This document shows positions 29,188 through 38,487 of a stretch of 64,000 nucleotides of DNA, piece by piece. The notes beneath the pieces are model-generated. The model had not been told where the DNA came from and did not search any database. It saw only the letters and a list, made by a program, of their open reading frames with translations. The stretch spans positions 62,001-126,000 of the forward strand of contig NZ_JAKIKX010000003.1 of NCBI RefSeq assembly GCF_023283925.1, given 5' to 3'. This DNA is from Shewanella marisflavi. GTDB taxonomy: Bacteria > Pseudomonadota > Gammaproteobacteria > Enterobacterales > Shewanellaceae. Every line of letters begins with the position of its first letter. Positions within the stretch are counted from its first letter, which is position 1. A program made the translations under genes and the position numbers.

Positions 29188-30519
29188 TTAGGCATTGAAG
29201 CCTAAGGTGATCTTCAAGCCGCCGAGTTGTTGGCTATGCTCGAAGTTCAGGCTTATCTCGTACTGCTCGGCAATGTCTTTGACGATGGAGAGGCCGAGCC
29301 CATGGCCCATAATGCCCTCATCCAGGCGCTTGCCTCGTTGGGTTAGCTGGCAAAGCGCATCGTCAGCCACACCCGGGCCATCATCTTCTATGGTGAGCAG
29401 TATCTGCTCCTTGGTTAATTTCGCCGAGACTGTAACCTCTTGATTGGCCCACTTGAAGGCGTTATCCAGCAGGTTACCGATAAGCTCCATACCGTCTTCA
29501 CGGTGAATGGGCAGGCGACAGAGTTGGTCGGGCAGATTGAAGTGGCACTCAATGCTCTTGTGACCGTGGACCTTGGTGAGGGTCTGCGTAAGATCCTGCA
29601 GATCTTTAGGCAGTTGCATCTGCGCCGCGGGTAGCATGTCGCCGGTGATCCTCGCCGCCGCCAGCTTACGCTCTATCATCTTGTGGATCTGATCCAGTTG
29701 ATTCTGCATGGCGCTGGCGGTCTCGGGATCTTTCAGCCCCAAGACTTCCACCTGTTGCTGCATCACCGCCAGCGGCGTCTTAAGGCCATGACTGAGGTTG
29801 CCCAGATTATTGCGGCTGCGCTCCATCTGCTTGCTCGAATACTGCAACAATTCGTTGTAGGTCTGCGCCAGGGGAGCCAGTTCAGGTGGGATCTTATTGA
29901 CCTCAAGCGCCGTGATCTCGCCCTCTCTGAGTTTCATCAGAGCCTGCTGCATGTCGTTGATCGGTTTGAAGGATTGTCTTAGCAGAATAAAGATCCCCGC
30001 CACCATGGCCAGTAACATGGCGAGGTTGACCGACAGCTTAGTGCCATACACCTGGGAAAATACCTGACGACCGATACTGAGATCCTGGGCGACCGTGAGC
30101 GTTGCCTGTACCTTGGCGTCGGCACTGCTAAGTCCTAGCGACAGTAGCTGGATATCATGGTTTTGCGGCCCCTTAGTTTGCCAGACACGTGTCTGTCCCT
30201 TGGGCAGCGGTTGTATCTCTAGACGCTGATCCCATAAGGAGCGGGACCTGAGTTCGATATCTTTTAGATTGAGCTGGTAATAACGCCCGGAATAGACGGG
30301 CTTATAGAAGTTAGAGACCTGGCTGGGGTCAATGCTGATATCGCCGTTATCGAGCTGTATCGCCAGTAATACTTGTTCTAAGTCTTCTTCAAGACGATCG
30401 ATAATCGAGTCATGAAACGCCTGGCGTAACATGGACTCGAAGATAACGATCGCCACGAAGGTGGAGATGATGACTAAGGCTGACAGCCAGAGGCTGAGCT
30501 TAGTGCGGATTGATATCAT
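29188..30519 (-). CDS. Two-component sensor histidine kinase (PhoQ-like H-box)
   Basis: A 443-residue inner-membrane kinase. There are two membrane segments (about 7-28 and 163-183) with a periplasmic sensor of about 135 residues between them. The H-box is LGNLSHGLKTPLAVMQQQ, the N-box ELIGNLLDNAFKWA, the G1 box IEDDGPGV, and the G2 box GHGLGLSIV. The H-box and N-box pattern is closest to PhoQ-like kinases. Its start overlaps the stop of the response regulator gene by 4 bases (ATGA). A PepSY protein gene lies upstream in the same direction. The signal is unknown. Confidence 0.88.
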   Translation of the reverse strand: MISIRTKLSLWLSALVIISTFVAIVIFESMLRQAFHDSIIDRLEEDLEQVLLAIQLDNGDISIDPSQVSNFYKPVYSGRYYQLNLKDIELRSRSLWDQRLEIQPLPKGQTRVWQTKGPQNHDIQLLSLGLSSADAKVQATLTVAQDLSIGRQVFSQVYGTKLSVNLAMLLAMVAGIFILLRQSFKPINDMQQALMKLREGEITALEVNKIPPELAPLAQTYNELLQYSSKQMERSRNNLGNLSHGLKTPLAVMQQQVEVLGLKDPETASAMQNQLDQIHKMIERKLAAARITGDMLPAAQMQLPKDLQDLTQTLTKVHGHKSIECHFNLPDQLCRLPIHREDGMELIGNLLDNAFKWANQEVTVSAKLTKEQILLTIEDDGPGVADDALCQLTQRGKRLDEGIMGHGLGLSIVKDIAEQYEISLNFEHSQQLGGLKITLGFNA

Positions 30520-31190
30520 GGTTTCAGGCCATGGAAAATATAACCCTGTCCACGGCGAGTCTCGATGGCCGTTTTGCCTAGCTTCTTACGTAGGTGGGTC
30601 ACATAGACCTCGACCACGTTACTCTCTTTCTCGTCGTCAAATTGGTACAGCTTGTCGGTCAGCTGGGCCTTGGAGAGCAGTTTCTTGGGTGACATCAGGA
30701 AGATCTTCAGCAGGCGAAACTCCATGGCGGTGAGTTCAAAATGTTGCTCGCCTACGGTGACACTCTGCTGCCCTTCATCTAAGGTCACGCCTTCGAAGCT
30801 CAGCTCCTTGGTGGCGGTGTTGGTCTTGCCATGGGCGCGGTTGATCAGCGCATGAATACGCGCCAGCAGCTCCTGGCTGTGGAAGGGTTTACCCAGATAA
30901 TCGTCGGCCCCAGCGTTAAAGCCTTCGACCTTCTCATGCCATTGGCTGCGGGCGGTGAGCATGATCACTGGCGTGTTAATGCCTTGGTTGCGCCAGGTTT
31001 CCAATAGCTGCAAACCATTGCCATCGGGCAGGCCGATATCCAGGATGACGCAGTCGTAGTGGGTCTCTTTGATGAGGTAGTCGGCTTCGGCGGCTCTATC
31101 GGTGACATCGGTAACATAACCAGCCTGTTTCAGCTGTTTGGCAAGCTCTTCGACCAGTAGGGTGTTGTCTTCAACCAGCAGCAATTTCAT
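30516..31190 (-). CDS. OmpR-family response regulator
   Basis: A 224-residue regulator with a receiver domain: acidic pocket LLLVEDNTLL, phospho-acceptor Asp in CVILDIGLPDGNG (around 51), Lys in DDYLGKPF. A winged-helix DNA-binding domain follows (about 128-220) with LTAMEFRLLKIF and NVVEVYVTHLRKKLG ... RGQGYIF. It forms an operon with the kinase downstream. It probably controls itself and the neighbouring PepSY gene, as in similar triads; that is inference. Confidence 0.9.
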   Translation of the reverse strand: MKLLLVEDNTLLVEELAKQLKQAGYVTDVTDRAAEADYLIKETHYDCVILDIGLPDGNGLQLLETWRNQGINTPVIMLTARSQWHEKVEGFNAGADDYLGKPFHSQELLARIHALINRAHGKTNTATKELSFEGVTLDEGQQSVTVGEQHFELTAMEFRLLKIFLMSPKKLLSKAQLTDKLYQFDDEKESNVVEVYVTHLRKKLGKTAIETRRGQGYIFHGLKP

Positions 31191-31299
31191 CGTTTCTTTC
31201 TACCTTAGCGTTGTCGCACTGAATCTAGTTCTTGAGGCGCTTTAAATCGGACGCCTCGATTGATAATACACTTTTTCGTCTTAAGCGGATATTTCAGCG

Positions 31300-31638
31300 C
31301 TAGTTTTTGTGCGGTACGCAGGCGTCTGGCAGGGGCTTACCCGTCTGATGTTGGCCCGTGGTAGCGTCAATATCGAGGGAGATGAGTTCACCGTTTGCGG
31401 ATTTGATCTGCAGATCATATTGCCATCTGCCCTGGGCATGGAACAGGTGGGCGTCGACCAGTTTGCCATCACAGTAGGCCTGTACCTGGCTGAGGGTGAG
31501 ATCGAGAGAGAGAATTTTACCTTCGCTGACCAGTTGTTTGGCCTGGTTGTGTTCCAGTTCGATGGCAGCGTGTACGGCAGGGCTTAACAGTGAGCTGACG
31601 ATAAGCATGAGTGTGCTGGCTACGGCTGTCGGTTTCAC
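31300..31638 (-). CDS. PepSY domain-containing exported protein
   Basis: A 112-residue protein with a signal peptide ending near PAVHA (about residue 24) and one PepSY-like domain: ELEHNQAKQLVSEGKILSL ... GRWQYDLQIKSANGELISL, then DIDATTGQ. It lies about 110 bases upstream of the two-component pair on the same strand. PepSY proteins next to such pairs are usually periplasmic modulators or targets. Ordinary length for the family. Confidence 0.78.
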   Translation of the reverse strand: MKPTAVASTLMLIVSSLLSPAVHAAIELEHNQAKQLVSEGKILSLDLTLSQVQAYCDGKLVDAHLFHAQGRWQYDLQIKSANGELISLDIDATTGQHQTGKPLPDACVPHKN

Positions 31639-31650
31639 TGATGCTGTCCT

Positions 31651-31680
31651 AAAAAAAATGGCCTGACAAGGAGTCAGACC
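31651..31680 (-). terminator. Rho-independent terminator after crp
   Basis: On the minus strand the stem GGTCTGAC / GTCAGGCC with TCCTT loop is followed by ATTTTTTTT. It lies between crp and the PepSY gene. Confidence 0.85.
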
Positions 31681-31719
31681 ACTTTAACTAAGATCTATTA
31701 AATCTAACTTAACGTTAGC

Positions 31720-32355
31720 TTAGCGGGTGCCATAAACCACGATAGTTTTGCCGTGGGCTTGGATCAAGTTCTGCTCTTCAAGCATCTTGAGGATACGACC
31801 CACAGTTTCGCGTGAACAGCCAACGATCTGACCAATTTCTTGGCGAGTGATCTTGATCTGCATACCATCAGGGTGAGTCATGGCATCGGGTTGCTTCGCT
31901 AGGTGCAGTAGTGTCTGCGCGATGCGACCAGCAACGTCTAGGAATGCAAGGTCACCTACTTTCTGGCTGGTGCTTTGCAGACGGTAAGCCATCTGAGAAG
32001 AGAGCTTCATCAGGATCTCAGGGTTTACCTGGATCAGCTGCTTAAATTTCTTGTAAGAGATCTCGGCAATTTCACAGGCTTGTTTAGCGCGAACCCAAGC
32101 GGTACGCTCAGCTTGCTCTTCGAACAGACCTAATTCACCGATGAAGTCACCTTGGTTTAGGTAAGAGAGGATCATCTCTTTGCCTTCTTCATCTTTAATC
32201 AAGACGGCGACAGAACCTTTTACTATGTAATACAGAGTATCGGAGTCTTCACCTGCATGGATCAGAGTGCTTTTGGCTGGGTATTTATGAATGTGACAGT
32301 GTGATAAAAACCATTCCAATGTTGGATCCGGTTTAGGCTTACCAATCAGAGCCAT
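31720..32355 (-). CDS. crp: cAMP receptor protein Crp
   Basis: A 211-residue global regulator. The cyclic-nucleotide domain has the phosphate-binding cassette [18 protein letters not shown] with the Arg and Thr that bind cAMP. The C-terminal HTH contains [23 protein letters not shown], nearly identical in pattern to enteric Crp. In Shewanella, Crp is known to control many anaerobic respiratory genes, so its presence near respiratory operons is fitting. A GAGGAA ribosome site precedes the ATG. Confidence 0.97.
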   Translation of the reverse strand: MALIGKPKPDPTLEWFLSHCHIHKYPAKSTLIHAGEDSDTLYYIVKGSVAVLIKDEEGKEMILSYLNQGDFIGELGLFEEQAERTAWVRAKQACEIAEISYKKFKQLIQVNPEILMKLSSQMAYRLQSTSQKVGDLAFLDVAGRIAQTLLHLAKQPDAMTHPDGMQIKITRQEIGQIVGCSRETVGRILKMLEEQNLIQAHGKTIVVYGTR

Positions 32356-32797
32356 GCCTGTGTTCCTCGACTGATTAATGTAAATACAAGAATATGCTAA
32401 ATAAGCAGACTACGTCAATTAGACCCCAAAAACCTCGTCAGAGATCAAATTATTGCAATAAGTATGCAGCGGGTAACGTAATTTAACTTGCTCTCAATAG
32501 TGGGAGTTTATTTTGATACATTAGTAATATATGTCAACTAATACCGTACGGTGCCCTGTTTATTTGGCTGACAATGCTGCCCATATCACATCTGTCTAAG
32601 ATCTTGCTGTGCTTTCAGGAGATAAAGCTAGTGATTTTCATGCATTAAAATGCGGTTTTTACTCGACTTAACCGGGAGATTATTGGTAGTGTTAGCCTCT
32701 GCGTCCCTGTAAATCCTTGGACAGAGGAACCTTAACGTTGTGGCTATTTCGTGTCTGTTAGCTGATAACACGAACTGGTGAAGGAGAGTCTTGAATC
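32356..32797. other. Divergent intergenic region between crp and the Sel1-repeat gene
   Basis: 442 bases without a gene. It contains a 10-bp palindrome ACCGTACGGT near 32543 and a leader hairpin for the downstream gene (CCTCTGCGTCC with GGACAGAGG, 32696-32727, one bulge). A short AT-rich GCATT/AATGC hairpin followed by GG and TTTTT sits at 32642-32660. No sRNA can be asserted from this alone. Confidence 0.5.
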
Positions 32798-33577
32798 GTG
32801 ACAAAGCATGTTTGGAAACTGGCTACCGGTCTGTTCGCCCTGTTTGCCTTGCATCAGCAAGCCATGGCGTTTTCAATTCCCGCAACCGCCGCGGCAGAGC
32901 CCGCCAGTAAGTTAGCCCATATTCAACTTAAGGCGACTCAAGGAGAGTCTGAGGCCCAGTTTCTGCTCGGCCTTATGTATCTCTCTGGTCGTTTCGTCGA
33001 TCCCAATCCGCAGTTAGGTGCCACTTGGGTTGAACGCGCTGCCGAAATTGGTCACAAGAAGGCGGCTCAGACCATAGCGGATCTGGCCTTTGACGGTAAG
33101 ATCATCCCGCGGGATCTTGCCTTGGCCGAGCGATGGTATCTAAGCCTTGCCAGTGAGAATGACAAGTGGGCTCAGTTTCGTTTGGGGTTCATCTATGCCG
33201 CCGGTGGTCACGGCGTGACACGCAATTGCGGTAAGGCAGTGGACCACTTCCTGGCGGTGGGCGATGAGATCTCATTGGGCAATGTGGTGTGGATTCTCTC
33301 TACCTGTCCCGAGGCCAAGTACCGTGATGGTGGAAAAGCGCTGGCAATCGGTAAGGGCTTGGTCGCGGCGAACAGTCAAGACCCCACCAATCTGGATAAC
33401 CTAGCCGCTGCCTATGCCGAAATTGGTGACTACAGCTCGGCGGTCGACTTGCAAAAGCAAGCGATAAAGGCGCTCAAGCAGACGGCAGAGTATGATAAGT
33501 CAGATGAGTTTGAGTTAAGACTGGAAAACTATCGTCAGCAAAAACCTTACCGTGAAGTGGTGCCACTGTCGCAGTAA
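32798..33577 (+). CDS. Sel1-repeat (TPR-like) exported protein
   Basis: A 259-residue protein with a signal peptide (to about residue 24, QQAMAF). At least three Sel1-like helical repeats follow: GESEAQFLLGLMYLSGRFVD, AERWYLSLASENDKWAQFRL with GFIYAAGGHG, and a C-terminal TPR-like pair NLDNLAAAYAEIGDYSSAVD. The start is GTG with AAGGAG eleven bases upstream. Sel1 proteins are interaction scaffolds. The partner is unknown. Confidence 0.8.
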   Translation: MTKHVWKLATGLFALFALHQQAMAFSIPATAAAEPASKLAHIQLKATQGESEAQFLLGLMYLSGRFVDPNPQLGATWVERAAEIGHKKAAQTIADLAFDGKIIPRDLALAERWYLSLASENDKWAQFRLGFIYAAGGHGVTRNCGKAVDHFLAVGDEISLGNVVWILSTCPEAKYRDGGKALAIGKGLVAANSQDPTNLDNLAAAYAEIGDYSSAVDLQKQAIKALKQTAEYDKSDEFELRLENYRQQKPYREVVPLSQ

Positions 33578-33609
33578 TGAGTGTGTTCTCGCTGTAAAGA
33601 TCTCGCCGT

Positions 33610-33637
33610 AAACGCCGACGCAAGTTGGCGTTTTTTT
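33610..33637 (+). terminator. Rho-independent terminator after the Sel1 gene
   Basis: AAACGCC / GGCGTTT with a 10-base loop, then T7. The rest of 33638-33930 has no supported gene. Confidence 0.85.
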
Positions 33638-33930
33638 ATGCCTGTCGCTGGGCAACGGCTAGGGAAATCATTGCTCATTTAGCGGAAACGCTGAATATCA
33701 AGGGAGAAGAGTCAGATAATTTAGCTTGGGAGTGGTATCGCTGGAAGAGTGTCGGGACGCTAGCATACTCAAGGAAGCAAACAGATCAAGATGGGGGAAT
33801 TCACTCCCAAGAGTATACTAACTATCAGTCTTTCGCCTGAAATCCCGATAGCAAACATTCTATGTGAGCTGACTTAAATAAAGCTTAAGTGAAACTCACT
33901 CTCGCTGAACTTCACCTATTTGCCGAAATA

Positions 33931-34818
33931 TTACTCGTTATCGAGATCCAAAAGGTGCTGACGCTTCTCCATGAGATCGCGGATCAAGGGCGTCAGGATC
34001 AGTTCCATCGCCAGCGACATCTTGCCACCAGGCACCACAAGAGTGTTGATGCGCGACATAAAGGAGCCGTCGATCATCTTCAGGTAGTAAGGGAAATCGA
34101 CATTCTTGATGCCGCGAAAACGGATCACCACGAAGCTTTCATCCAGGCTGGGGATAGTCTTGGCACTAAAGGGGTTAGAGGTATCGACCGTGGGCACCCG
34201 CTGGAAGTTGATATGGGTACGAGAGAACTGCGGCGTCATATGATTGATGTAATCTTCCATGCTGCGCACGATAGATCCCATCACCTTTTCGCGGCTGTGT
34301 CCTCTGTCTGAAGTGTCACGAATGATCTTCTGAATCCACTCCAGGTTAACAATTGGCACCATGCCAATGAGGAGATCCACATGCTGAGCCACATCGCAAT
34401 CTTCGGTCACTACGCCCCCATGTAACCCTTCGTAATAGAGCATGTCGGTATTTTCCGGCAGTGGGCGCCATTGAGTAAAGGTGCCAGGCATCTGGTTAAA
34501 GGGCACCGCCTCATCGAAGGTGTGAAGATAGGAGCGGGTTTCGCCCTGGCCGGTGGCACTGTAATCGCTAAAGCACTGTGCGAGCCTGGCAAAGTCGTTG
34601 GCCTCTGGGCCGAAATAACTGATATTGCGGTTTTCATTTTGCGCCTGGCGGATCTTTAGCTCCATCTCGGGACGCGTGTAGTGGTGAAAGCTGTCGCCCT
34701 CTATCATCGCGGCGTTGATCCCCAGCTGACGAAAGATATGACTGAATGCCGTCGTGGTCGTAGTGGTACCTGCTCCAGAGGAGCCGGTGACGGCAATAAT
34801 TGGGTGTTTGGCTGACAT
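33931..34818 (-). CDS. prkB: Phosphoribulokinase-family protein PrkB
   Basis: A 295-residue P-loop kinase of the enteric PrkB/YhfA-neighbour type. The ATG at 34818 has TAGGA just before it; an upstream frame would add nine residues. Motifs are AVTGSSGAGTTTTTTAF (Walker A), EGDSFHHYTR and YYEGLHGG. The biological substrate of these kinases in non-autotrophs is not established. It belongs to the crp-prkB-yheU-yheT-yheS-yheV block. Confidence 0.88.
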   Translation of the reverse strand: MSAKHPIIAVTGSSGAGTTTTTTAFSHIFRQLGINAAMIEGDSFHHYTRPEMELKIRQAQNENRNISYFGPEANDFARLAQCFSDYSATGQGETRSYLHTFDEAVPFNQMPGTFTQWRPLPENTDMLYYEGLHGGVVTEDCDVAQHVDLLIGMVPIVNLEWIQKIIRDTSDRGHSREKVMGSIVRSMEDYINHMTPQFSRTHINFQRVPTVDTSNPFSAKTIPSLDESFVVIRFRGIKNVDFPYYLKMIDGSFMSRINTLVVPGGKMSLAMELILTPLIRDLMEKRQHLLDLDNE

Positions 34819-34900
34819 GTTCCTACCTAAAAGCGCTAAAGACACGCCTTTTCAAAAGCATTTGTGAATCAATAGTTATACGGCACGGAGAACCTAAAGG

Positions 34901-35164
34901 TCAATAAGGGTCATCATTTCGCCCCGATGACGCCAGGGTATTTTGTCTGTGACGAATGGCGATAGATTCATCCTCTTCACTGTACTCCACAACGAGTTCA
35001 TTGCGGGCCAGTGCCTGACGACACTGCTTGATGGCATGGGTCAACGCCGCGTCATCCAGGCTGGCGAAACTGCCATCTTCGGTCTGCGCGAAGAGGAACT
35101 CCTTGATCAGATTATCCAGGGTGTCGCCGGGGAGCTGCAAAAGCGCCTCATAGGGGACTAACAT
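34901..35164 (-). CDS. yheU: YheU family protein
   Basis: An 87-residue small acidic protein. MLVPYEALLQLPGDTLDNLI matches the YheU (UPF0270) N-terminus, and it is 15 residues longer than the E. coli protein at its C-terminus. The start overlaps the end of yheT by 7 bases, so the two are coupled. Function unknown. Confidence 0.85.
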   Translation of the reverse strand: MLVPYEALLQLPGDTLDNLIKEFLFAQTEDGSFASLDDAALTHAIKQCRQALARNELVVEYSEEDESIAIRHRQNTLASSGRNDDPY

Positions 35165-36132
35165 GCTGCCTCCAAGAGAAAGTTAACTATACGTTGTTCC
35201 AGATAAAACCTGGGTTTGAGCGGATGACCACCGTCGATAAAGCCCACATGACCCCCTTGCTGATGTAGCTCATAGGTAACCTGAGGCGACAAGGCCTCTT
35301 GGCTAGGGATCACTTCATCTGTCATGAAGGGATCGTCCTTGGCGTGGATCACTAAAGTCGGCTTAGCCACCTGGCTTAGGTAGGGCAGGCCGCTGGCTCT
35401 GTGGTAATAGTCTTCTACGCCGGTAAAGCCGTGCAGCGGCGCCGTGATCCTGTCGTCGAAAAGATGAAAGGTGGCCAGGCTGTCGACTTCGGCAGGGGTG
35501 ACCGGCATCTGAGCGCTCAGTGTCTCTAAGGCCAACTTGTCGCGAACCTTCTGCTGTAGCTGTTTGATGAGATAGCTTTGATATACCTTAGAAAAACCAC
35601 GTTTAAGCCGGGTGGCACAGGCGCCCAGCTGCAGCGGCGCCGAGATCACCACGGCGCGCTCTACCAGACTGTCGGCACCTTGTTCGCCCTGATACTTGGC
35701 CAGCACGTTACCGCCCAGGCTGTAACCCACCGCCAGTAGTGGTGAGTTGGGATAGTCTCGTTTTAGCATGCTCAGTGTGGTGTGTAGATCTTGCGTATCG
35801 CCGCTGTGATAGCTGCGGGCGAGGCGATTAGTGACCCCGGAGCAGCTGCGGTGATGATGCACCAAGGCGCTGACACCATCCTGACTTAGTCGGCTTAACA
35901 GGCGTCTGGCGTAGTGTGAATCGGCGCTGCCTTCGAGTCCGTGAACTATCACCACTATGGGCTCACTAGGGGCGGGTTTGGCTAACCAGTCGAGATCGAT
36001 AAAGTCGCCATCATCCAGCTCCAGCCGTTGACGGGTTAAGCTGGGTTTATCCACTTTTCTCAGAACGGGCAAGATGGTTTGCACATGAGGATTTCTTGCC
36101 CACCAGGGGGGCGTAAAGGTACGCTGGGTCAT
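35158..36132 (-). CDS. yheT: Alpha/beta hydrolase YheT
   Basis: A 324-residue hydrolase of the YheT/ABHD1-3 family. It begins with FTPPWWARNPHVQTILP, a family hallmark. It has the oxyanion segment VIVHGLEGSADSHYARR, the nucleophile elbow VGYSLGGNVLAKYQGE (Ser around 144), a catalytic Asp in HAKDDPFM and His in QGGHVGFIDGG. Probably an esterase on acyl or lipid substrates. It leads the yheT-yheU-prkB group on the minus strand. Confidence 0.9.
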   Translation of the reverse strand: MTQRTFTPPWWARNPHVQTILPVLRKVDKPSLTRQRLELDDGDFIDLDWLAKPAPSEPIVVIVHGLEGSADSHYARRLLSRLSQDGVSALVHHHRSCSGVTNRLARSYHSGDTQDLHTTLSMLKRDYPNSPLLAVGYSLGGNVLAKYQGEQGADSLVERAVVISAPLQLGACATRLKRGFSKVYQSYLIKQLQQKVRDKLALETLSAQMPVTPAEVDSLATFHLFDDRITAPLHGFTGVEDYYHRASGLPYLSQVAKPTLVIHAKDDPFMTDEVIPSQEALSPQVTYELHQQGGHVGFIDGGHPLKPRFYLEQRIVNFLLEAAC

Positions 36133-36267
36133 AAATCGCTATTGCCGAAAATTAAAACGTATGTTTAATTACTAGATGTGTGGCTAGTGTAACATAGTTT
36201 AGAGCGCGCCCTTGCTCCCTAAGGACGGCTCATAGGATATCGTCAATGACAGAGCACAGGGAATAAG

Positions 36268-36774
36268 ATGAACCGACGCACCTTTCTGACCACGGCCCTG
36301 GTGGGCACAGGCGCCTTAGCCCTGGGGGTGAACCTATATCATCCTCCGCAGGTGAGAGTGAGTGCCTCCTTGGATCAATCCCACCGACTGCTCTTCAGCC
36401 TTCTGGTGCCCGTGTTTCTCGATGGCGCCTTACCCGATACCCAGTCGCTACGGGTAGCGGCGCAAAATCGCACCCTAGATGCCATAGTGGCAACCATGGA
36501 TCTCTTGCCCGATGACTCCCGCGATGAACTTGAACAACTTTTAGAGCTGCTGGAATCGCGCCTGGGGCTTTTGCTGCTTACGGGGAATATGACCCCACTG
36601 CTGATGAGGCAGCCTCAAGAATTGGTGGCCATGTTAGAGGCCTGGCGAACCAGTTTTCTCGACCTTATGGTTACCGCCTATCAGGGGCTGAGGGAGTTAG
36701 TGATGGCCAGCTATTATAGCTGCCCCGAACATTGGAAACGCTTAAATTACGAGAAGCCCAGTTTGTTTGGGTAA
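36268..36774 (+). CDS. Tat-exported small subunit paired with the GMC dehydrogenase (gluconate 2-dehydrogenase subunit 3-like)
   Basis: A 168-residue protein beginning MNRRTFLTTALVGTGALALG, a twin-arginine signal. The mature part has LLFSLLVPVFLDGALPD and ends with YYSCPEHWKRLNYEKPSLFG, the Y..P..W..L.Y..P pattern of gluconate 2-dehydrogenase subunit 3-type proteins. In that family the small subunit carries the Tat signal for both chains. The GMC enzyme gene follows after 63 bases and lacks a signal peptide, which fits export as a pair. Confidence 0.72.
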   Translation: MNRRTFLTTALVGTGALALGVNLYHPPQVRVSASLDQSHRLLFSLLVPVFLDGALPDTQSLRVAAQNRTLDAIVATMDLLPDDSRDELEQLLELLESRLGLLLLTGNMTPLLMRQPQELVAMLEAWRTSFLDLMVTAYQGLRELVMASYYSCPEHWKRLNYEKPSLFG

Positions 36775-36837
36775 CGAACAATTTCATATAGTTAGCGCAA
36801 AAGAATAAGCCCTTAATCTCAGGGCAAAGGAGCAACA

Positions 36838-38436
36838 TTGGCCATTGAAGATCCCATAGTAAGCGGCTTAGCCAGAGGTTGGCAGCATATTGATGCCAGC
36901 CAGCTCACCGAAAACAGCACCTTGGAGGCCGATGTTGTCATCGTCGGTAGCGGCGCCGGTGGCGGCGTGGCGGCCGAGATACTGACCGAGGCGGGCCTTA
37001 CTGTGATTATTGTCGAAGGCGGGCCACTGAAATCGTCGCAAAGCTTCAATATGGAGGAGCGCCGCGCTTACCCCAATCTCTACCAGCAGGCCGCGTCGAT
37101 GAAGACCAAAGACAAGGCGATCGGCATCTTTCAGGGCCGGGCGGTAGGGGGCTCTACCACCATTAACTGGACCACCTCGATCCGCACCCCAGAGAATGCC
37201 TTGGCGTTTTGGGCTGAGCACAAGTCGGTGACAGGTTTCTCCAAAGAGGAGTTGGCGCCCTGGTTCGATAAGATGGAGCAGCGGCTCAATATCACTGAGT
37301 GGCCTTTTGAGCCTAATCGCAACAACATGGCGCTCAAGCAAGGTTGTGAGGCACTCGGTTGGGAATACACTGTCATTAAGCGTAATGTGGCTGGCTGCTG
37401 GAATACCGGCTATTGCGGCATGGGCTGTCCGGTTAATGCCAAGCAGTCGATGTTGATCACCACCATTCCCGCGGCACTGGACCGTGGTGCCACCTTAGTC
37501 AGTCGTGCCAAGGTGCATAAGATAGAGCATCACAACGACAAGGTGTATGCCCTCAAGGCCCAGGCGCTGAACGAGTCACTGCGCCCTAGCGGCGTACAAC
37601 TGATGTTTAAGGCTAAGCACTATATCTTGAGCGGCGGCGCCATCCACACGCCTGCGCTGATGATGCGCTCTGGCCTCGCCGATCCACAGCAGATCTTGGG
37701 CAAGCGGACTTTCCTTCACCCGACCGTGCTCAGCGGCGCCCTATTTAACGATGCCATCAATGGTCATAGCGGCGCGCCTCAGTCCATCTATTCGGATCAG
37801 TTTGTCTGGCAAGATGGCGCCGACGGTGAGCTGGGCTATAAGCTGGAAGTGCCGCCGATTCATCCCGTGTTGATCGCCTCTAAGTCCCTGGGCTATGGCC
37901 TGAGTCATGCGGAGCTGATGGCGCAGTTTAATCAGTTACAGATAACCATCGCCTTGATCCGCGATGGTTACCACGCCGACAGCCCAGGCGGTCAGGTGAT
38001 GCTGACCGACAAGGGCTATACCTTGGACTACCCGCTGACTGACGCCTTCTGGCGTGCTGCGCGGCGCGCCTTTGCCAGTATGGCTGAGCTACAGTTTGCC
38101 GCTGGGGCGCAGAAGGTATTGCCCATGAGTGAAGGTATGCCTTATCTGCCGAACTGGCAGGCGGCCAAGGAGGCGATTGCCGAGATGGCACTGGCTCCAC
38201 TTAAGACTGTGGTGGCCTCTGCTCATGTGATGGGGGGCTGCCCTATGGGCGAAGATAAGATGCTCGCGATGGTCGATAGCCGAGGGCGTAGTCACTATCT
38301 GGAGAATCTATCTGTGATGGACGGTTCGCTGTTTCCCACTAGCCTGGGGGCCAACCCACAGCTTTCTATCTATGGGATCACCGCCCGTAATGCCAGCCTG
38401 TTGGCCAGTGAGCTGACGGGAGCGACCGCCAGTTAA
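36838..38436 (+). CDS. GMC family FAD-dependent oxidoreductase
   Basis: A 532-residue flavoprotein. The start is TTG at 36838 with AAAGGAG upstream. The FAD Rossmann motif is DVVIVGSGAGGGVAAEIL, followed by IVEGG. QGRAVGGSTTINWT is the GMC signature. The active-site His is in ASAHVMGGCPMG, and the C-terminal motif is VMDGSLFPTSLGANPQLSIY with the conserved Asn. No signal peptide is present. It probably oxidises an alcohol or sugar alcohol in the periplasm after piggy-back Tat export. The GMC pair separates yheT from yheS, which are adjacent in enterics. Confidence 0.86.
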   Translation: MAIEDPIVSGLARGWQHIDASQLTENSTLEADVVIVGSGAGGGVAAEILTEAGLTVIIVEGGPLKSSQSFNMEERRAYPNLYQQAASMKTKDKAIGIFQGRAVGGSTTINWTTSIRTPENALAFWAEHKSVTGFSKEELAPWFDKMEQRLNITEWPFEPNRNNMALKQGCEALGWEYTVIKRNVAGCWNTGYCGMGCPVNAKQSMLITTIPAALDRGATLVSRAKVHKIEHHNDKVYALKAQALNESLRPSGVQLMFKAKHYILSGGAIHTPALMMRSGLADPQQILGKRTFLHPTVLSGALFNDAINGHSGAPQSIYSDQFVWQDGADGELGYKLEVPPIHPVLIASKSLGYGLSHAELMAQFNQLQITIALIRDGYHADSPGGQVMLTDKGYTLDYPLTDAFWRAARRAFASMAELQFAAGAQKVLPMSEGMPYLPNWQAAKEAIAEMALAPLKTVVASAHVMGGCPMGEDKMLAMVDSRGRSHYLENLSVMDGSLFPTSLGANPQLSIYGITARNASLLASELTGATAS

Positions 38437-38487
38437 TTCTTAGTCTAGTGAATCCTTAGTCCAGTGAATTCTTGGTCCAATGAATTT

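Noticed and set aside
32642..32660. GCATT/AATGC hairpin followed by GG and T5, possible sRNA terminator between crp and the Sel1 gene
   Set aside because: The stem is only 5 bp and AT-rich, with no promoter at a sensible distance.
33625..33840. Plus-strand ORF of 71 codons after the Sel1 gene
   Set aside because: Its TTG start lies inside the terminator hairpin and no ribosome site or similarity is visible.
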